A stretch of 64,000 nt of DNA from DAOPYU01 sp942493245 (lineage in GTDB: Bacteria > Sumerlaeota > Sumerlaeia > UBA8349): the NCBI GenBank assembly GCA_942493245.1, contig OW818685.1, positions 5,456,001 to 5,520,000 of the forward strand, given 5' to 3'. The position numbers and the translations under genes were made by a program. Shown here in pieces: positions 42,977-51,723 of this stretch. The notes beneath the pieces were generated by a model. It was not told the DNA's origin and did no database searches. It worked only from the letters and a program-made list of their open reading frames with translations. How positions within the stretch are numbered: the stretch's first letter is position 1; every line of letters begins with the position of its first letter.

Positions 42977-44214
42977 GACGAGTGGCCATCACGGGTTTTG
43001 GAGTCGTCTCAGCTGTAGGAGTCGGGCGCGAGGCATTCTGGAATGCGCTCCGTTTGGGACAAGGCGGAATTGGACCGATCACACGCTTCCCGGCTGAAAC
43101 ATTTCAGGTCCGCCTGGCCGCCGAGGTAAAAGACTCCATCTCGCTCCCCGAACCGGTTCAATCTATCGCGATCCACGACCCCAAAGTGGGCTTTGCCTGT
43201 CTGGCGTGCTCCGAGGCGATGGCTCAGGCCGGGATCGAGAAACTTGAGGCTTCGGACCTCCTCCACATCGGGACCAGCCTGGAGTCGTTCGATCTGCGAA
43301 AACTGGTACAAGGCGGACAATCCGACTTCGCGGGCGTCGTGGCGCACTGTCTCCAATCGGGTAGCCCTCCCCTGCAACTCCCGCTCGACAGAGCGAGCCG
43401 TTGCATCGAAAACACATTTGGCCAACCGGGCGGGTCGCTGGTGAATTGTTCCGCGTGTGCCGCGAGCGCTCAGACCATTGGTCACGGATTTCAGGCCGTC
43501 CGGTCGGGGCGTTTCGAGCGGGCGGTTTGTGGAGGTTTCGATTCGATGATCAACCCGCTGGGGGTGGGAGGATTCCAACTGCTGGGCGCTCTCACGACAG
43601 ACAACGACCGGGGCGCGCAGGCCTGCCGTCCCTTTGACGCCACCCGGGCAGGCACCGTTCTGGGTGAAGGCGCGGCGATGGTCGTATTGGAACCGCTCGA
43701 CAAGGCTCGATCAGAGGGAAAAACCATCCTGGCCGAGGTTTGCGGGTATGGTTCTTCGCTTGATGCCCACAACCTGAGTGCCCCCGATCCCGAGGGGGAC
43801 GGGGCGGTACGAGCCATGCAGGCGGCTCTGTCCGATGCGGGAATTTTGCCGGAACAGGTGGGTCACATCAACGCCCACGGCACCGGTACCCAACTCAACG
43901 ATCAGGTGGAAGCGCGGGCCATTCGAAAGGTATTCGACGGTTGTTGGGAACGGATTCCGGTCAGTGCGACGAAATCCATGACAGGGCACTGTATCGCCGC
44001 TGCAGGTGCGGTTGAGGTGGGGGCGTGCCTGCTGGCGCTGGTTCAGGGGATTCTCCCTCCGAACGTCTCGCTGGACCGGGTTGGAAAAGAGTGTGAACTG
44101 AACCATGTGACTCAGATCGAAACGGCCTTCGAGGGTGAGTATGTTCTGACCAACTCCTTCGGATTTGGCGGACAGAACGCGGCTCTGGTTCTTCGGAGCC
44201 AGAAGAACGGATGA
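42973..44214 (+). CDS. Beta-ketoacyl-ACP synthase (FabF-type), intact
   Basis: 413 residues. The start ATG overlaps the previous stop (ATGA). The catalytic triad is complete: nucleophile Cys162 in NCSACAAS, His302 in NAHGTGT, His339 in KSMTGHCIAAAG. The gatekeeper end NSFGFGGQNAALVL is present. It elongates an ACP-bound chain by decarboxylative condensation with malonyl-ACP. Pairing with the degenerate KS beside it suggests a heterodimer as in type II polyketide or aryl-polyene-type systems. Confidence 0.92.
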   Translation: MRRVAITGFGVVSAVGVGREAFWNALRLGQGGIGPITRFPAETFQVRLAAEVKDSISLPEPVQSIAIHDPKVGFACLACSEAMAQAGIEKLEASDLLHIGTSLESFDLRKLVQGGQSDFAGVVAHCLQSGSPPLQLPLDRASRCIENTFGQPGGSLVNCSACAASAQTIGHGFQAVRSGRFERAVCGGFDSMINPLGVGGFQLLGALTTDNDRGAQACRPFDATRAGTVLGEGAAMVVLEPLDKARSEGKTILAEVCGYGSSLDAHNLSAPDPEGDGAVRAMQAALSDAGILPEQVGHINAHGTGTQLNDQVEARAIRKVFDGCWERIPVSATKSMTGHCIAAAGAVEVGACLLALVQGILPPNVSLDRVGKECELNHVTQIETAFEGEYVLTNSFGFGGQNAALVLRSQKNG

Positions 44215-44245
44215 TCCCGGGATGGAGAAAGGACTCGATACTTTC

Positions 44246-44980
44246 ATGAATCGAATCGCGCTTGTCGCTGGCGGAAGTGGCGCAATCGGCCAATGCGTTT
44301 GCCGGACTCTGGCAAAATATGGAAATCGTGTTTACATTGGATGTCATGCAAAATCGAAAGACATGAACGCCCTGAAGCAGGAAATCCAGGAGTCCGGCGG
44401 GTGGGCGGAAACCGTCCATCTGGATCTTGCCTGCCCGAAAATCCTTGAGAAAACCTGTCAGCAAATTGCGGATGAAGCCGGACGGCTGGACATTCTGGTC
44501 AATTGCGCGGGCGTCAATTGTGAGGCTCCGGCTCTTGGCATGGAAGATGCGGAATGGAATAACGTGATTGAAACGAACCTTTCGGGAGCGTTTCGTCTGG
44601 CGCGTGCGGCCGCCTTGTTCATGGTGTTGAACCGGTGGGGGAGAATTATCAACCTCTCCTCGATCTCGGCGGTTTATGGGGGGCGGGGGCAGATCAACTA
44701 TTCCTCAGCCAAGGCGGGTCTGGAGGCCATGACACGGGTTCTGGCCCTGGAACTGGGGCGCAAGGGGGTCTTGTGCAATTGCGTGGCGCCTGGAGTGATC
44801 GAAACAAAGATGAGTGAACGGATCCGGAATGAACACGGACCGAGGTTGCTCGAGACGATTTCGGAAAATCGCTTTGGCCGTCCCGAAGAAGTCGCCGAAG
44901 TGGTCGCGTTTCTGGCCAGCGAACGGGCGTCTTATATCAATGGACAAGTCATTCGCGTGGATGGAGGGATGGGGTTGTGA
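44246..44980 (+). CDS. FabG-like short-chain ketoreductase (first)
   Basis: 244 residues from the ATG at 44246. Rossmann motif VAGGSGAIGQC, NCAG, catalytic Ser in NLSSISAVYG and Tyr/Lys in YSSAK, and a C-terminal ASYINGQVIRVDGG of the FabG type. It should reduce the beta-ketoacyl-ACP made by the upstream synthase using NADPH. A second, clearly different copy lies 1.0 kb downstream in the same operon. It overlaps the nitroreductase gene by 4 bp. Confidence 0.92.
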   Translation: MNRIALVAGGSGAIGQCVCRTLAKYGNRVYIGCHAKSKDMNALKQEIQESGGWAETVHLDLACPKILEKTCQQIADEAGRLDILVNCAGVNCEAPALGMEDAEWNNVIETNLSGAFRLARAAALFMVLNRWGRIINLSSISAVYGGRGQINYSSAKAGLEAMTRVLALELGRKGVLCNCVAPGVIETKMSERIRNEHGPRLLETISENRFGRPEEVAEVVAFLASERASYINGQVIRVDGGMGL

Positions 44981-45594
44981 GTGAATTTGAAACATTGATG
45001 GGGATCGTGCGGGGGCGGCGCAGTGTGCGCATGTTCAAGAAAGATCCGATCGAGCGCGACGTGATCGAGCGGGTGATTGAAGCCGCCTCGTGGGCGCCTT
45101 CGGCCAGCAACCGCCAGGACTGGGAATTCACGGTTGTTCTGTCGAGTACGGTAAAACGCGAACTGGGCCGGGTGACGCGCGCGGCGTGGGATGCCCTGCT
45201 GGCCCGACCCGAAGCCGAGTCGGTGGCTGAGGAACTGGGGCGTCACGCCCGTTATTTTTCCTGGTTTTCGCGTTCCCCTGTGGTCATTGCCGTCAGCGCC
45301 CATGAGGCCGATGGCTACATGGCGCACCTGTGCGGCGAATCGGCGTCCGATGTGGCCGGGCACAAAATATCGGCGGCCATGGCCAGCCAGAACCTGATGC
45401 TGGCCGCGCATGCGCTGGGTCTGGGAACCTGTTGCCTGACCGCCCCCCTGGCCGCGCAGGAAGAAATCAAGACCCTGTTGGGATTGGGGAAACGGCGGGA
45501 ACTGGTCTGCCTGATCGCGATGGGATGGCCGGGGGGGGAAGCGCCCGTCATGCCCCGGAAAACTCCAGATCAAATTATGAAGGTGATCGAATGA
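44977..45594 (+). CDS. Nitroreductase-family flavoprotein
   Basis: 205 residues from a GTG that overlaps the previous stop (GTGA). The FMN-binding start RRSVRMFKKDPIERDVIERVIEAA, then WAPSASNRQDWEF, and the C-terminal GLGTCCLTAP with MGWPGG are those of the NfsB/FMN reductase fold. In this position it may serve as the enoyl reductase, as a desaturase-like oxidase or as a flavin/electron supplier for the radical SAM enzymes. None of these can be chosen from sequence. No FabI/FabK-type enoyl reductase is present in the operon. Confidence 0.85.
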   Translation: MSEFETLMGIVRGRRSVRMFKKDPIERDVIERVIEAASWAPSASNRQDWEFTVVLSSTVKRELGRVTRAAWDALLARPEAESVAEELGRHARYFSWFSRSPVVIAVSAHEADGYMAHLCGESASDVAGHKISAAMASQNLMLAAHALGLGTCCLTAPLAAQEEIKTLLGLGKRRELVCLIAMGWPGGEAPVMPRKTPDQIMKVIE

Positions 45595-46007
45595 ATCGAG
45601 ACGAAATAGCAACCGGGGTGCGTGAGTGTGTCGCACGGGTCGTGGACAAGGACGTGGCGGCGGTCAACGAAGACCACCGGATTATAGGAGATCTGGGCGC
45701 CGACTCGCTTGACCTGCTCGATCTGGTTTTTCAGATCGAGCAACGCTTCAAGATCAAGATTTCCCCCCGGGGAATCGAACGGGCCGCCCAGGAAAGGTTG
45801 GGCGATACCCCGATGGAAATAGACGGGGTCTATACGCCCGAGGCGTTGGCCGAACTCCGCCAGGCGATGCCCGAAGTGCCCGCGGAAGAACTGGGTGAAG
45901 GATTGCGGGTGGGCCAGATTCCCCGCCTGTTTCGTGTGGCGACGTTTGTGCGCCTGGCCGAAGGGCTGATCGAGGCGAAGGAAGCGCAGGAAGGGGTGCC
46001 ATCATGA
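45591..46007 (+). CDS. Acyl carrier protein with C-terminal extension
   Basis: 138 residues, start overlapping the previous stop by 4 bp. Residues 1-80 are an ACP with the phosphopantetheine site GADSLDLLDLVFQIE (Ser39). Normal ACPs end near residue 80; here about 55 further residues follow (YTPEALAELRQAMPEVPAEE to FVRLAEGLIEAKEAQ), apparently helical. The extension may dock to a specific partner. It is followed by the second ketoreductase with a 4-bp overlap. No acyltransferase or phosphopantetheinyl transferase is in the operon. Confidence 0.88.
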   Translation: MNRDEIATGVRECVARVVDKDVAAVNEDHRIIGDLGADSLDLLDLVFQIEQRFKIKISPRGIERAAQERLGDTPMEIDGVYTPEALAELRQAMPEVPAEELGEGLRVGQIPRLFRVATFVRLAEGLIEAKEAQEGVPS

Positions 46008-46717
46008 ATAGAATCGCGCTGGTCACGGGGGGAAGCGGAGCGGTCGGCGGCGCCATCGTGCGCAGCCTTACGGCCAAAGGTTACACCATCGCGTTCACCT
46101 ATCTGAATAATCAGGAGAGCGCCACCCGCCTGGAACGCGAGACCGGTGCGGCGGGATTCGCCGCGGACCTGACAAACCGGGGACAGGTTGAAAACCTGGT
46201 CAAGCTGGTACTCGAACGGTTCGGGCAGATAGATTTGCTGGTCAACAACGCCGGGCGTACGCAGATCATGCCACTGGCGCTTATCGAGGAGGAGGATTGG
46301 GACGAGATTATCGCGGCCAACCTCAAGAGCCTGTTTCTGGTGACGCGCGAGGTCGTGCGCGGCATGATCGCGCGCAAGACGGGGGTCATCGTCAATATCG
46401 GTTCTCTGGCGGGCCATCGGCTGCTCGAGGTGCCGGTTCATTACGCCACCGCCAAGGCCGGAGTCACGGGCTTCACCCTTTCTCTGGCCAAAGAGTTGAC
46501 CCGCTACGGCATCCGTGTGAATGAGGTGGTTCCGGGACTTCTGACGGATGGAATCGGGCGGATGGTGCCAGAGAAGGAGATGAGCGAATACCTGAAGTAT
46601 TGCACGGCTGGACGTCCTGGTGAACCGGAAGAAGTGGCCGAGGTGGTCGCCTTTCTGGCGAGCGACGGCGCGCGTTACATGAATGCCCAGAGCGTCTATG
46701 TGGACGGAGGGATCTGA
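46004..46717 (+). CDS. FabG-like short-chain ketoreductase (second)
   Basis: 237 residues. TGGSGAVGGAI dinucleotide motif, NNAG, Ser in NIGSLAG, catalytic YATAK, and C-terminal ARYMNAQSVYVDGG. About 40% identical by eye to the first ketoreductase, so probably a different substrate stage or chain length. The start overlaps the ACP stop (ATGA) and the stop overlaps the next start (TGATG). Confidence 0.92.
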   Translation: MNRIALVTGGSGAVGGAIVRSLTAKGYTIAFTYLNNQESATRLERETGAAGFAADLTNRGQVENLVKLVLERFGQIDLLVNNAGRTQIMPLALIEEEDWDEIIAANLKSLFLVTREVVRGMIARKTGVIVNIGSLAGHRLLEVPVHYATAKAGVTGFTLSLAKELTRYGIRVNEVVPGLLTDGIGRMVPEKEMSEYLKYCTAGRPGEPEEVAEVVAFLASDGARYMNAQSVYVDGGI

Positions 46718-47160
46718 TGCGCTGGCGTTTCGCGGATCGAATTGACGAGTTCCAGGCGTGGGTCTTCATTCAGGGCCGCAAGGGAGTTTCTCTGGAAGAA
46801 TACAGCCTTCTGGAACGTTTCGGCCGTCCTGGGGTATTTCCTGAAATATTGACACTCGAAACCTGTATTCACTTTTCCCGCTGGCTGGTGGAACGCAGTT
46901 CGGAGTTCACGCAGTCGTGTCTGATCGCCCAAGTCGAGAATTTTACCTTCAGTACTCCTGCCGGTATGGGGGACAACCTGAAGATATCCGTTTATTTGAC
47001 CGACCACCAGGAGGACCAGATGGGCGTCCAATGCCGGGTTGAATCGGACGGACGGGATATCGCATTGGGCGGTCTGAGGTTAAACCGGGTTCCCTTCGGG
47101 ACCCTGCAAGACTCGGAAACGCGAAGAATTCTGTGGCAGGAACTCTATGGAACGCCTTGA
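46717..47160 (+). CDS. Hotdog-fold dehydratase-like protein
   Basis: 147 residues. It has a FabA/FabZ-like shape: RPGVFPEILTLETCIHFSRWL takes the place of the HFP-MPG-E motif, the acidic residue is kept but the HFP histidine is not. A beta-rich second half follows (VENFTFSTPAGMGDNLKISV). It may be a second dehydratase, an isomerase or a thioesterase, or a non-catalytic partner of the first dehydratase. It overlaps the radical SAM gene by 14 bp. Confidence 0.65.
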   Translation: MRWRFADRIDEFQAWVFIQGRKGVSLEEYSLLERFGRPGVFPEILTLETCIHFSRWLVERSSEFTQSCLIAQVENFTFSTPAGMGDNLKISVYLTDHQEDQMGVQCRVESDGRDIALGGLRLNRVPFGTLQDSETRRILWQELYGTP

Positions 47161-48559
47161 AGAACGCGACTACACCTACCTGACAACCGTGCGCGGGATG
47201 TGTCGCTCATGCCGAAAAGTTGTACCTGCCCGAGTTTTCATTCGGGAGAATCAGGTCTGGCAGCAGAGCCTCTGCCCGACGTGCAAGAACAAACCCGCCT
47301 TGATCGCAGGGGATCAGGAGTGGTACCTGCGCGAGGTGTTGAAATCTTTCCCGGACCATTCGCCCCTAAAAGGTTCCCACGCGTCTCAACTTGGGTGTCC
47401 CCACGACTGTGGTCCCTGTGCCTGGCACGCTACGCCCTGTCAACTCCCGGTTGTTTCGGTCACCAACGCCTGCAATCTGTCCTGTCCGATTTGTTTCACC
47501 TACAACCGCCCCGATCAACTTTACTTCATGCCCGTTGAGGAGATGCGCCGAACAGTGGACTGGATCGTGGAATCGTCGGGACCGGTGGATCTGATCAATG
47601 TGACCGGTGGGGAACCGACATTGCATCCCGACATTCTGGATCTGCTCCGAGAATGCCGGCGTCCCGAGATCGGGCGTGTGACCATGAATTCCAACGGCCT
47701 GCGCTTGGCAGAAGATCCGGAGTTCTGTGAACGCCTGGCTGAGTTGGGGGTCTGCGTGATTCTGTCCTTCGACACCTTCGACCCCGTTTCTTCCCTCCGG
47801 ATTCACGGGCGCGACATCGTGGAGACAAAACTCAAAGCCATCGAAAACCTGACACGCGCTGGTGTCCGTATGACCCTGCTCCATGTCATGATCCGCGATG
47901 AAAATGAAGACGCACTCGAGGGGATTCTGAACCTGATGCGGGAGAACGATCGGATCCTGAGTCTGACAATCCAGACCATGACCTACACCGGTCAGGGAGG
48001 CGGACACTGGGCCGGACGCGCCCATATTCCGGCGGACGAGGCGGCGCGCATCCTTTGTGAACGTTCGAACGGCGTTCTGGAGTTTTCCGATTTTCTCCCC
48101 CGTCCTTCAGCCCACCCTCTCTGTTATCAGACCTGTTTCCTGTTGAAAACGGGCCGAGAGTTTCTCCCCTTTGCCCGGTTTGCGCCGCGCGAAAAAATTG
48201 AGGCCCTGATGCGCGATTCCTATCTGATTCGTCTCGATCAGGAGGAGCGCTTCTTTCAAGATGCGCTGAACGACCTTTATGCGCGGGGCCGGACGGAGGA
48301 ACTCCGGATTTTCCGGAAACTCATCGAGACGCTTTATCCAAGCGACGGATCGGTGGGAACTTTTGAGCGTCAGCGCCTGGCGGAGTCGGCCGTGCGGACC
48401 ATTTACATCCACGCGCACATGGACGAGGACACGTTCGATTGTTCGCGGGCGATGCTTTGTCCCGACCTGGTTCCCGCCGAACCCGGCCGATTGATTCCGG
48501 CCTGTACATACAACCTTTTTTACCGGATGAAGGATGAACGGTTCTATGTCGAACGCTGA
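47147..48559 (+). CDS. Radical SAM protein, Tes/Mss-like (first)
   Basis: 470 residues. An N-terminal cysteine-rich part (C19, C22, C43, C46) resembles the rubredoxin-like site of tetraether lipid synthases. CPHDCGPC (84-91) follows, and the radical SAM CNLSCPIC cluster is at 109-116. Then VTGGEPTLHPDI, and a C-terminal IYIHAHMDEDTFDCSRAMLC with RLIPACTYNLFYR, the cysteine-containing end typical of this group. Characterised relatives (archaeal Tes, bacterial Mss) join alkyl chains at unactivated carbons. Here the substrate is probably the ACP-derived chain or a lipid carrying it. Confidence 0.82.
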   Translation: MERLEERDYTYLTTVRGMCRSCRKVVPARVFIRENQVWQQSLCPTCKNKPALIAGDQEWYLREVLKSFPDHSPLKGSHASQLGCPHDCGPCAWHATPCQLPVVSVTNACNLSCPICFTYNRPDQLYFMPVEEMRRTVDWIVESSGPVDLINVTGGEPTLHPDILDLLRECRRPEIGRVTMNSNGLRLAEDPEFCERLAELGVCVILSFDTFDPVSSLRIHGRDIVETKLKAIENLTRAGVRMTLLHVMIRDENEDALEGILNLMRENDRILSLTIQTMTYTGQGGGHWAGRAHIPADEAARILCERSNGVLEFSDFLPRPSAHPLCYQTCFLLKTGREFLPFARFAPREKIEALMRDSYLIRLDQEERFFQDALNDLYARGRTEELRIFRKLIETLYPSDGSVGTFERQRLAESAVRTIYIHAHMDEDTFDCSRAMLCPDLVPAEPGRLIPACTYNLFYRMKDERFYVER

Positions 48560-49106
48560 ATATGAGAAAAAACTGGCCCAATGGCGCGAGATTCAGGCCT
48601 ACTGCCGGTCTGGAGCCCGGGAACCCCGGGCCTGGGATTCCCATATTTCGGCCTGCGTATGCGATGCCGTTTCCTGGGGCGACCGGATGCGCAAACTCGG
48701 TACCTATCTCCTGGTGTCCCTGGCCGGTTGGACGCCTTATTCTCCGCACAAGGTCTGGCTTCTGCGCCGTACCGGAATGAAAATCGGGAAAGGTGTCTAT
48801 ATTTCACCCGGCGTCATTGTGGACCCCCTCTTCCCCGAACTGATCACGATTGAGGACGATGTCCTGTTGGGACTGGGCAGTCGTCTTCTCACCCACGAAT
48901 ACAGCGCGTCCTCTTTTCGTCTGGGGCGGGTCCATCTTGGCCGGGGAGCGGTGATCGGCGCGTGGGCGCTGGTCCGATCGGGCGTGACCGTAGGAGAAAA
49001 GGCGACCGTGGGCGCCTGCAGTTTTGCAAACAAAGACGTGGCGGCTGGGACAAGCGTTGGCGGAGTTCCGGCACGACCCATTCAGAAAGAATCGTCCGAG
49101 GTGTGA
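48546..49106 (+). CDS. Left-handed beta-helix acyltransferase
   Basis: 186 residues from the ATG at 48546, picked for GAAGGA at suitable spacing; an ATG 12 bp earlier is possible. An N-terminal helical part is followed by hexapeptide repeats (IGKGVYISPGVIVDP, ITIEDDVLLGLG, GAVIGAWALVRSGVTVGEKATVGA in segments) and the closing GVPARPI. It is related to the CysE/NodL/WbbJ class that O-acetylates sugars or transfers acyl groups. The catalytic His of THEY is seen. It sits between the two radical SAM genes and may acylate the product or a head group. Confidence 0.82.
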   Translation: MSNAEYEKKLAQWREIQAYCRSGAREPRAWDSHISACVCDAVSWGDRMRKLGTYLLVSLAGWTPYSPHKVWLLRRTGMKIGKGVYISPGVIVDPLFPELITIEDDVLLGLGSRLLTHEYSASSFRLGRVHLGRGAVIGAWALVRSGVTVGEKATVGACSFANKDVAAGTSVGGVPARPIQKESSEV

Positions 49107-49120
49107 AGAAAGTTCAGCAA

Positions 49121-50587
49121 ATGACAGAGAAGGCATGGACCATGAAATCTTTGGGAATCACCACCTCTGTTTGTCCTTCATGCCATGCGCTTGTACCGGC
49201 AAAGATCGTGTCCGAAAACGACGAGGTCTTTTTTCTCAAGTTTTGTCCCACCCACGGCGAGTCGAGGAACCGGGTGAGCAGTGATGCCCAAGACTACCTG
49301 CGTACCCTGCGTTACATCAAGCCGGCCTGGATGCCCCAGGCGTTTTCCGGGAATGCACAGGCCGCCTGTCCAGACGGGTGTGGTTTTTGTGACCGACACG
49401 AACAGCACCTCTGTATGCCGATTCTGGAGATCACTTCGCGCTGCAATCTGACCTGTCCGGTCTGTATCAATGCTTCCGGTGGCCACGGTCCTCAGGATTC
49501 GGCGCCATGGGATCTTTCATTGGACGAGTTTCGGACGATTCTGAACAAGATCCTCGCGGCTGAACGTCAGATTGATGTCTTGAACCTTTCCGGCGGAGAA
49601 CCGCTGCTGCACCCACACCTTCTCGAAATCATCGAAGAAGCCGCCTCAAGCAAGGAGATTGTTCGGATCAGTGTTTCTACAAACGGCTTGGAACTGTTGA
49701 AAAACAAGACGTTGCTTCAGGAATTGAAAAGATTGAACATCGTCGTCTCACTCCAATTCGATGGATTCGATGACATTTCCTACCGGCTGTTACGGGGACG
49801 GCCTCTTCTGGATGAAAAATTACAGATCCTGAACCTGCTTGGGGAGGCGGGTATCACCACCACCCTCACCATGACCGTCGCGGGCGGGATCAACGACGAC
49901 CAGTTGCCGGCAATGCTCGATTGTCTCTTCTCAAACGAACACGTTGTCAGCCTGATGCTTCAACCGGTCGCGTTCGCCGGACGGGCGGCACGGATGACCC
50001 CGGCCCCACAACGCCTCACGATTCCGGACGTGGTCCAGTTACTCGACCAGGCGGGTCATCCCAACGTGAAGGCCCGGGACTTTGTCCCGTTGCCGTGCAG
50101 CCACCCTCTCTGCTTCAGTCTTTCCTTTTATCTGATGCTGGGGGAAGAACGTGCCGTCTCCGTGAACCAACTCACCGATGCGGCGACCTTGCTGGACTCT
50201 CTTGCCAACCGTATTTTCTTTGGCCTGGCAGATGGGGAACAGGAACGTCTCAAGCAGATGATCTACGAACTCTGGAGCGGTCCGGCGGGCGCGGTGCCCG
50301 AAAGTCAGGCCGTGCTGGCGACCTTGCGCGGACTGCTGCGCGAGATTTCCGGCGGCTCGTCGTGCAAGTGTTTCGATCCACGCAGGACCTTCACCACCCT
50401 GGAACGGAAGGTCAAGTCCATCTTTATCCACGCGTTTCAGGACTCCGAGACCTTCGATCTGGCGCGCGTGCGGCGGTGTTGCCAGGCGTATCCGCAACCG
50501 GATGGAACACTCCTGCCCGCTTGTGTCCGCAATGTGTTACGGGGACGGGTAGTGACAGAATCGGGCAAGACGATCGCGCACAAGTGA
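49121..50587 (+). CDS. Radical SAM protein, Tes/Mss-like (second)
   Basis: 488 residues from the ATG at 49121; an ATG 21 bp later is equally plausible. Same order as the first: CPSC at 18-21, FCPTHGESRN (C42), CPDGCGFC at 83-90, then the radical SAM motif CNLTCPVC at 108-115, LSGGEPLLHPHL, and the C-terminal SIFIHAFQDSETFDLARVRR, CC and YPQPDGTLLPACVRN. The CC-x-x-Y-x-x-PDG-x-x-x-P-x-C-x-x-N end is very close to the Tes/MJ0619 family. Two diverged copies in one operon suggest two successive radical steps. Confidence 0.85.
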   Translation: MTEKAWTMKSLGITTSVCPSCHALVPAKIVSENDEVFFLKFCPTHGESRNRVSSDAQDYLRTLRYIKPAWMPQAFSGNAQAACPDGCGFCDRHEQHLCMPILEITSRCNLTCPVCINASGGHGPQDSAPWDLSLDEFRTILNKILAAERQIDVLNLSGGEPLLHPHLLEIIEEAASSKEIVRISVSTNGLELLKNKTLLQELKRLNIVVSLQFDGFDDISYRLLRGRPLLDEKLQILNLLGEAGITTTLTMTVAGGINDDQLPAMLDCLFSNEHVVSLMLQPVAFAGRAARMTPAPQRLTIPDVVQLLDQAGHPNVKARDFVPLPCSHPLCFSLSFYLMLGEERAVSVNQLTDAATLLDSLANRIFFGLADGEQERLKQMIYELWSGPAGAVPESQAVLATLRGLLREISGGSSCKCFDPRRTFTTLERKVKSIFIHAFQDSETFDLARVRRCCQAYPQPDGTLLPACVRNVLRGRVVTESGKTIAHK

Positions 50588-50602
50588 AAGGAAGTGGAAA
50601 CG

Positions 50603-51688
50603 ATGCATACTTATGCCAATCGGATTCTCACCTTGTTGATTCTTGTTTTTCTGGTCACACAGATCGAAGCCGCCAAACCGCTCCTCGAATTTGACGGAGA
50701 AACCACCGAGGGCATTCCGGTCGAATTCATGCGGTTTCAGGCCCGGGAAAAGGAGCCGGACTACGGAGAGAACTGGTATTTCTCAGCCCAGCAGAAAGAC
50801 GGTTCCTGTCTTTTCGCGTCTCTGACCGTCAGCAATGTCGCTCTCAACACGTACGACTCCTATGTCAATGTGGCCTTCAAGCCTGCAGGTGGATCGCTGA
50901 TAAAAATTCACAAGGAGTACCCTCGCGCCCAACTCGAGGCTTCCACCGAGGTCTATGACGTCAAGATCGGTTCCAATCGCGCCTGGGGCGCCGCGCCGGA
51001 TTACCACCTCCAGATCGAGGAAGGGGATTTCAAGGCCGACCTCCTGTTCCGATCCGAATTGCCGGCGTATCGTTACCGGGATGGAGTCGTCCGAATCGGC
51101 GGGAAAGAATACGCTTACGGGATCAACGCGCCAAGCGCACACGCGACGGGGACGGTATCCGTGGGGGAAAATACCTATGCCGTGGATGGAAAAGGGTTCC
51201 ATGACCACGGGTGGCAGACTCTGAAAGTGACCGAGTTTTCCAAAGGCGGACTGTTTCTCAAAATCTGGCACGACGATCTCACGATTATCCTCCAGGACCT
51301 GTATCTGAAAGATGGGTACGGCCAGAAGAAAGTTCAGAACGGCCTGATTGGGAAGGGGGGAAAAATCCTTGCCAGCTCCGACAATTATTCCCTGGAGACG
51401 ACTAAAACACAGAAAGACAAAGAAAGTGGTTACGAGTGGCCCAAGACCATCACGGTGGATTTCGATTCAAATGGCGTGAAGGTCACGGGGACGGTTCGAA
51501 CCGTTGCCACCATTCAAAGAATGGACATGCTGGCCGAGTTGAAGTGGCCGATTCAGGTCTTCATTCGGACCTTTGTGAGCAATCCCTGGCTTTACCGGTT
51601 GCGGGGGCGGTATGACCTGAATGTGACAATAAACGGCGAAACGCAACACATCACCGGTGAAACAATGCCCGGTCTTCTCTACTATTAA
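50603..51688 (+). CDS. Exported CrtC/AttH-like lipocalin-fold protein
   Basis: 361 residues from the ATG at 50603 (AGGAAG upstream). A signal peptide (RILTLLILVFLVTQIEA, cleavage near residue 23) precedes two beta-barrel halves. YAVDGKGFHDHGWQTLKV matches the conserved G-x-x-Y-x-DH-x-W core of carotenoid 1,2-hydratase CrtC / AttH proteins. CrtC adds water to polyene ends. A periplasmic hydratase or lipid carrier acting on the operon product is a reasonable inference. No carotenoid gene is nearby. Confidence 0.72.
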   Translation: MHTYANRILTLLILVFLVTQIEAAKPLLEFDGETTEGIPVEFMRFQAREKEPDYGENWYFSAQQKDGSCLFASLTVSNVALNTYDSYVNVAFKPAGGSLIKIHKEYPRAQLEASTEVYDVKIGSNRAWGAAPDYHLQIEEGDFKADLLFRSELPAYRYRDGVVRIGGKEYAYGINAPSAHATGTVSVGENTYAVDGKGFHDHGWQTLKVTEFSKGGLFLKIWHDDLTIILQDLYLKDGYGQKKVQNGLIGKGGKILASSDNYSLETTKTQKDKESGYEWPKTITVDFDSNGVKVTGTVRTVATIQRMDMLAELKWPIQVFIRTFVSNPWLYRLRGRYDLNVTINGETQHITGETMPGLLYY

Positions 51689-51723
51689 ATCTTTCGGTGT
51701 ACCCATCTGTTCAGGAGGAAACC

